Shown here: positions 62,593 to 64,000 of the stretch, one piece after another
Position numbering within the stretch: position 1 is the first letter of the stretch
How the letters are laid out: every line of letters starts with the position of its first letter
DNA from: Bacillota bacterium
GTDB lineage: Bacteria; Bacillota_I; Bacilli_A; RF39; UBA660
Direction: 5' to 3'
DNA length: 64,000 bases
Assembly (NCBI GenBank): GCA_015059495.1
Contig: SVAI01000001.1
Span: 186,001-250,000 of the forward strand
Made by a program: the position numbers and the translations under genes
Notes under the pieces: generated by a model
Told to the model about the DNA's origin: nothing
Databases searched by the model: none
Seen by the model: only the letters and a program-made list of their open reading frames with translations

Positions 62593-63342
62593 ATGTTCGG
62601 AGATTTATTACAATACGATTTTATAAACAAAAGTATTACCAAGAATGATATTGAATCAGTTAAAAGGATAGTAAATGCCGAGAGTATGAAATTAACATAT
62701 TTTCAAGATTTACATAAGAATGAATCAAAGTTTACGATTAAGGAACAATTTGAAAATGAAAGATTTTATTGTCTTAGTTTAAATAGAAGTATCAATGACT
62801 TACAAATATCATTTTTGAATGTATACTATTATAGAAATATGAATAAGTCTACCGATGGTAAGTATAAGTTATATAGACTTAAAGATGCTGTATGCTATGA
62901 AGAATTGTACTTTTATTACTTCTTTATTACAATTGATAGCATATTTAAGATTATAGATAAGACAGCTATTTTACTAAATGATAGTTTAAGTTTAGGGCTT
63001 AATAAACAAGATAATAATTTGAATATGGCAGTTATTAAAGCAATGGCAACTATTCAAGATGAGAATACAGCGGAGATTAACAGTTATTTAAAATTCATGT
63101 CAAATTATAAGAAATTACAAATGCATCTTATGAAAGAAAAATATAGAAACAAGAATACCCATGATTTTACAAGTGAAATACCAAAATACAGAATTAAAGA
63201 TAATCAAATATTTTTTGATAAAAGTTTAAAGATAGATGATACATATAATGATTTACTAGATTTATTTAAGGAGTTAAGGAAGTATCTTAAATTAGTAGAT
63301 GAAGTAGTATTATATAGTATTAAAATGCAAGGAAGTGTTTAG
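62593..63342 (+). CDS. HEPN-like protein within the type I R-M operon
   Basis: The 249-residue product is strongly helical and starts after AAAAGGAG. Near the end of a long helix it has RNKNTHDF (Arg185, His190), the R-x4-H motif of HEPN ribonucleases, followed by a C-terminal helix bundle (YNDLLDLFKELRKYL). The N-terminal half is aromatic-rich (LNVYYYRNMN, YEELYFYYFFITIDSIFK). HEPN proteins act as RNases in abortive infection and toxin systems, and anticodon nucleases such as PrrC and RloC are linked to type I R-M. It ends 1 base before hsdR. The fold is inferred; a non-nuclease HEPN-like protein is possible. Confidence 0.6.
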   Translation: MFGDLLQYDFINKSITKNDIESVKRIVNAESMKLTYFQDLHKNESKFTIKEQFENERFYCLSLNRSINDLQISFLNVYYYRNMNKSTDGKYKLYRLKDAVCYEELYFYYFFITIDSIFKIIDKTAILLNDSLSLGLNKQDNNLNMAVIKAMATIQDENTAEINSYLKFMSNYKKLQMHLMKEKYRNKNTHDFTSEIPKYRIKDNQIFFDKSLKIDDTYNDLLDLFKELRKYLKLVDEVVLYSIKMQGSV

Positions 63343-63343
63343 T

Positions 63344-64000
63344 ATGTTTAATGAAGAACAATTAGAAGATGCAACATTAGATATATTTGAAAGTTTAGGT
63401 TATGAAAGATTAAATGGTTATGATTTAGATAGAGATTATCATAGTGTTTTTATGGAGGATTGTTTATTTGATGACCTATGTAGAATTAATAAAGATTTTA
63501 CTGATATTCAAATACAAGATGCTATAAAGACAATCAAAACTCTTTCTCATGGTAATCCAGTAGAAGATAATAAAATCTTTACTAGATATCTAATTGAGGG
63601 TGTACCAGTACAAGTTAAAACTAGTACAGGCTATCAATACAAGAATGTTAAACTAATTGACTTTGATCATATTAATAATAATCATTTCCAAGCTATTCAA
63701 CAATTTACAATTATAGAATTTGATACTAAAAGACCAGATATTATTATCTTTATAAATGGTATTCCTTTAGTGGTAGTTGAACTTAAAACAGCTACTAATG
63801 AAGATGTTAAATTAGAAGATGCTTATACTCAATTAACTGGTTATAGAAATGTTTATATTCCGTCATTATTCAAGTATAATCAATTCTTAGTAATAAGTGA
63901 TGGTGTTACTGCAAAAGCAGGAACTATAACAAGTCCTTATTCAAGATTTAGTGATTGGAAGAAAGTAGAAGATACAGATGAAGTATATGAAAACATGCCA
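63344..64000 (+). CDS. hsdR: Type I restriction endonuclease subunit HsdR, 3' end cut by window
   Basis: The frame is open from ATG 63344 to the window end (219 codons). AAGGAAGTG lies upstream within the HEPN-like gene. The visible part is the HsdR N-terminal domain: QLEDATLDIFESLGYERLNG, then the PD-(D/E)XK core RPDIIIFINGIPLVVVELK with the catalytic Asp and Glu-x-Lys, and AYTQLTGYRNVYIPSLFKYN plus FLVISDGVTAKAGTI. The helicase motor domain (DEAD motifs) would lie beyond the window. It should cleave DNA after ATP-driven translocation with HsdM and HsdS. Confidence 0.95.
   Translation, partial: MFNEEQLEDATLDIFESLGYERLNGYDLDRDYHSVFMEDCLFDDLCRINKDFTDIQIQDAIKTIKTLSHGNPVEDNKIFTRYLIEGVPVQVKTSTGYQYKNVKLIDFDHINNNHFQAIQQFTIIEFDTKRPDIIIFINGIPLVVVELKTATNEDVKLEDAYTQLTGYRNVYIPSLFKYNQFLVISDGVTAKAGTITSPYSRFSDWKKVEDTDEVYENMP

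Noticed and set aside
1-64000. Mycoplasma-type genetic code (TGA as Trp), suggested by the many DUF285 proteins
   Set aside because: Conserved proteins use TGG for Trp, and genes such as rpoB and the first adhesin end at TGA exactly where expected, so the code is standard.

Overview
The window looks like a chromosomal segment of a very AT-rich, low-GC Gram-positive bacterium, probably a gut-type Bacillota close to the Erysipelotrichia/RF39/Mollicutes-related Bacilli. This rests on the AT-rich codon use, strong GGAGG-type ribosome sites, T-box and c-di-GMP riboswitches, BspA-like DUF285 surface proteins, CarD, LemA, pyruvate phosphate dikinase and two kinds of signal peptidase. TGA is used as a stop (for example at the ends of the genes at 2553 and 37821), so the genetic code is standard. 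No species can be named from the sequence alone.

Layout. 1-5.7 kb: a surface/secretion block with a partial DUF285 adhesin, a small TasA/CalY-like secreted protein that looks highly expressed, an ER-type (SipW-like) signal peptidase and a DUF5305-like membrane partner. 5.7-9.7 kb: lipoprotein, CarD-like regulator, and a polyprenyl-phosphate glycosyltransferase (GT2) with a GT-C-like membrane protein. 9.7-11.8 kb: a DUF285 adhesin with a 78-bp tandem repeat. 11.8-19.5 kb: housekeeping (YigZ-like, UvrC, an RnfC/RnfD pair without the rest of Rnf, QueA, RlmD-type methyltransferase, GNAT). 19.6-24.8 kb: a c-di-GMP riboswitch with terminator controlling a 1324-residue surface protein, then LepB and a PH-domain protein. 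24.8-29.6 kb: DUF1016 nuclease, DeoD, tRNA-Gln, HD hydrolase, a 5'-nucleotidase-like protein, a possible transglutaminase-like protein and an HTH protein. 29.65-33.66 kb: an ABC exporter plus two fast-evolving-looking genes bracketed by a 40-bp direct repeat, the right copy touching the 3' end of tRNA-Met. 33.7-41.5 kb: an unusual leader region, then rpoB-rpoC. 41.6-47 kb: three tandem DUF285/SipW-type paralogues. 47-56.8 kb: T-box-controlled valS, LemA, a DUF2207 protein with a Cys-Ser-Gly tail overlapping a radical SAM/SPASM gene, XerD-like recombinase and PPDK. 57-64 kb: an accessory island with HTH, ParB-like and small DnaB-like proteins, a structured small RNA, and a type I restriction-modification operon carrying an extra HEPN-like gene before a partial hsdR.

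How the parts fit together. Six exported proteins (genes at 1, 2668, 9751, 41639, 43401 and 45384) carry N-termini of the kind processed by SipW-like peptidases, and the only SipW-like enzyme in the window sits directly after the smallest of them. None has an LPXTG anchor. Three of the adhesins end in the same short Cys-containing C-terminal motif. The large adhesin at 19795 is switched by c-di-GMP, so surface colonisation looks actively regulated.

The most unusual candidates are: the SPASM enzyme coupled to a CSSCGGG-tailed membrane protein; the HEPN-like protein inside the hsd operon; the rpoB leader; the structured RNA at 58.9 kb; and a natural Asn at the rifampicin-contact His position of RpoB.
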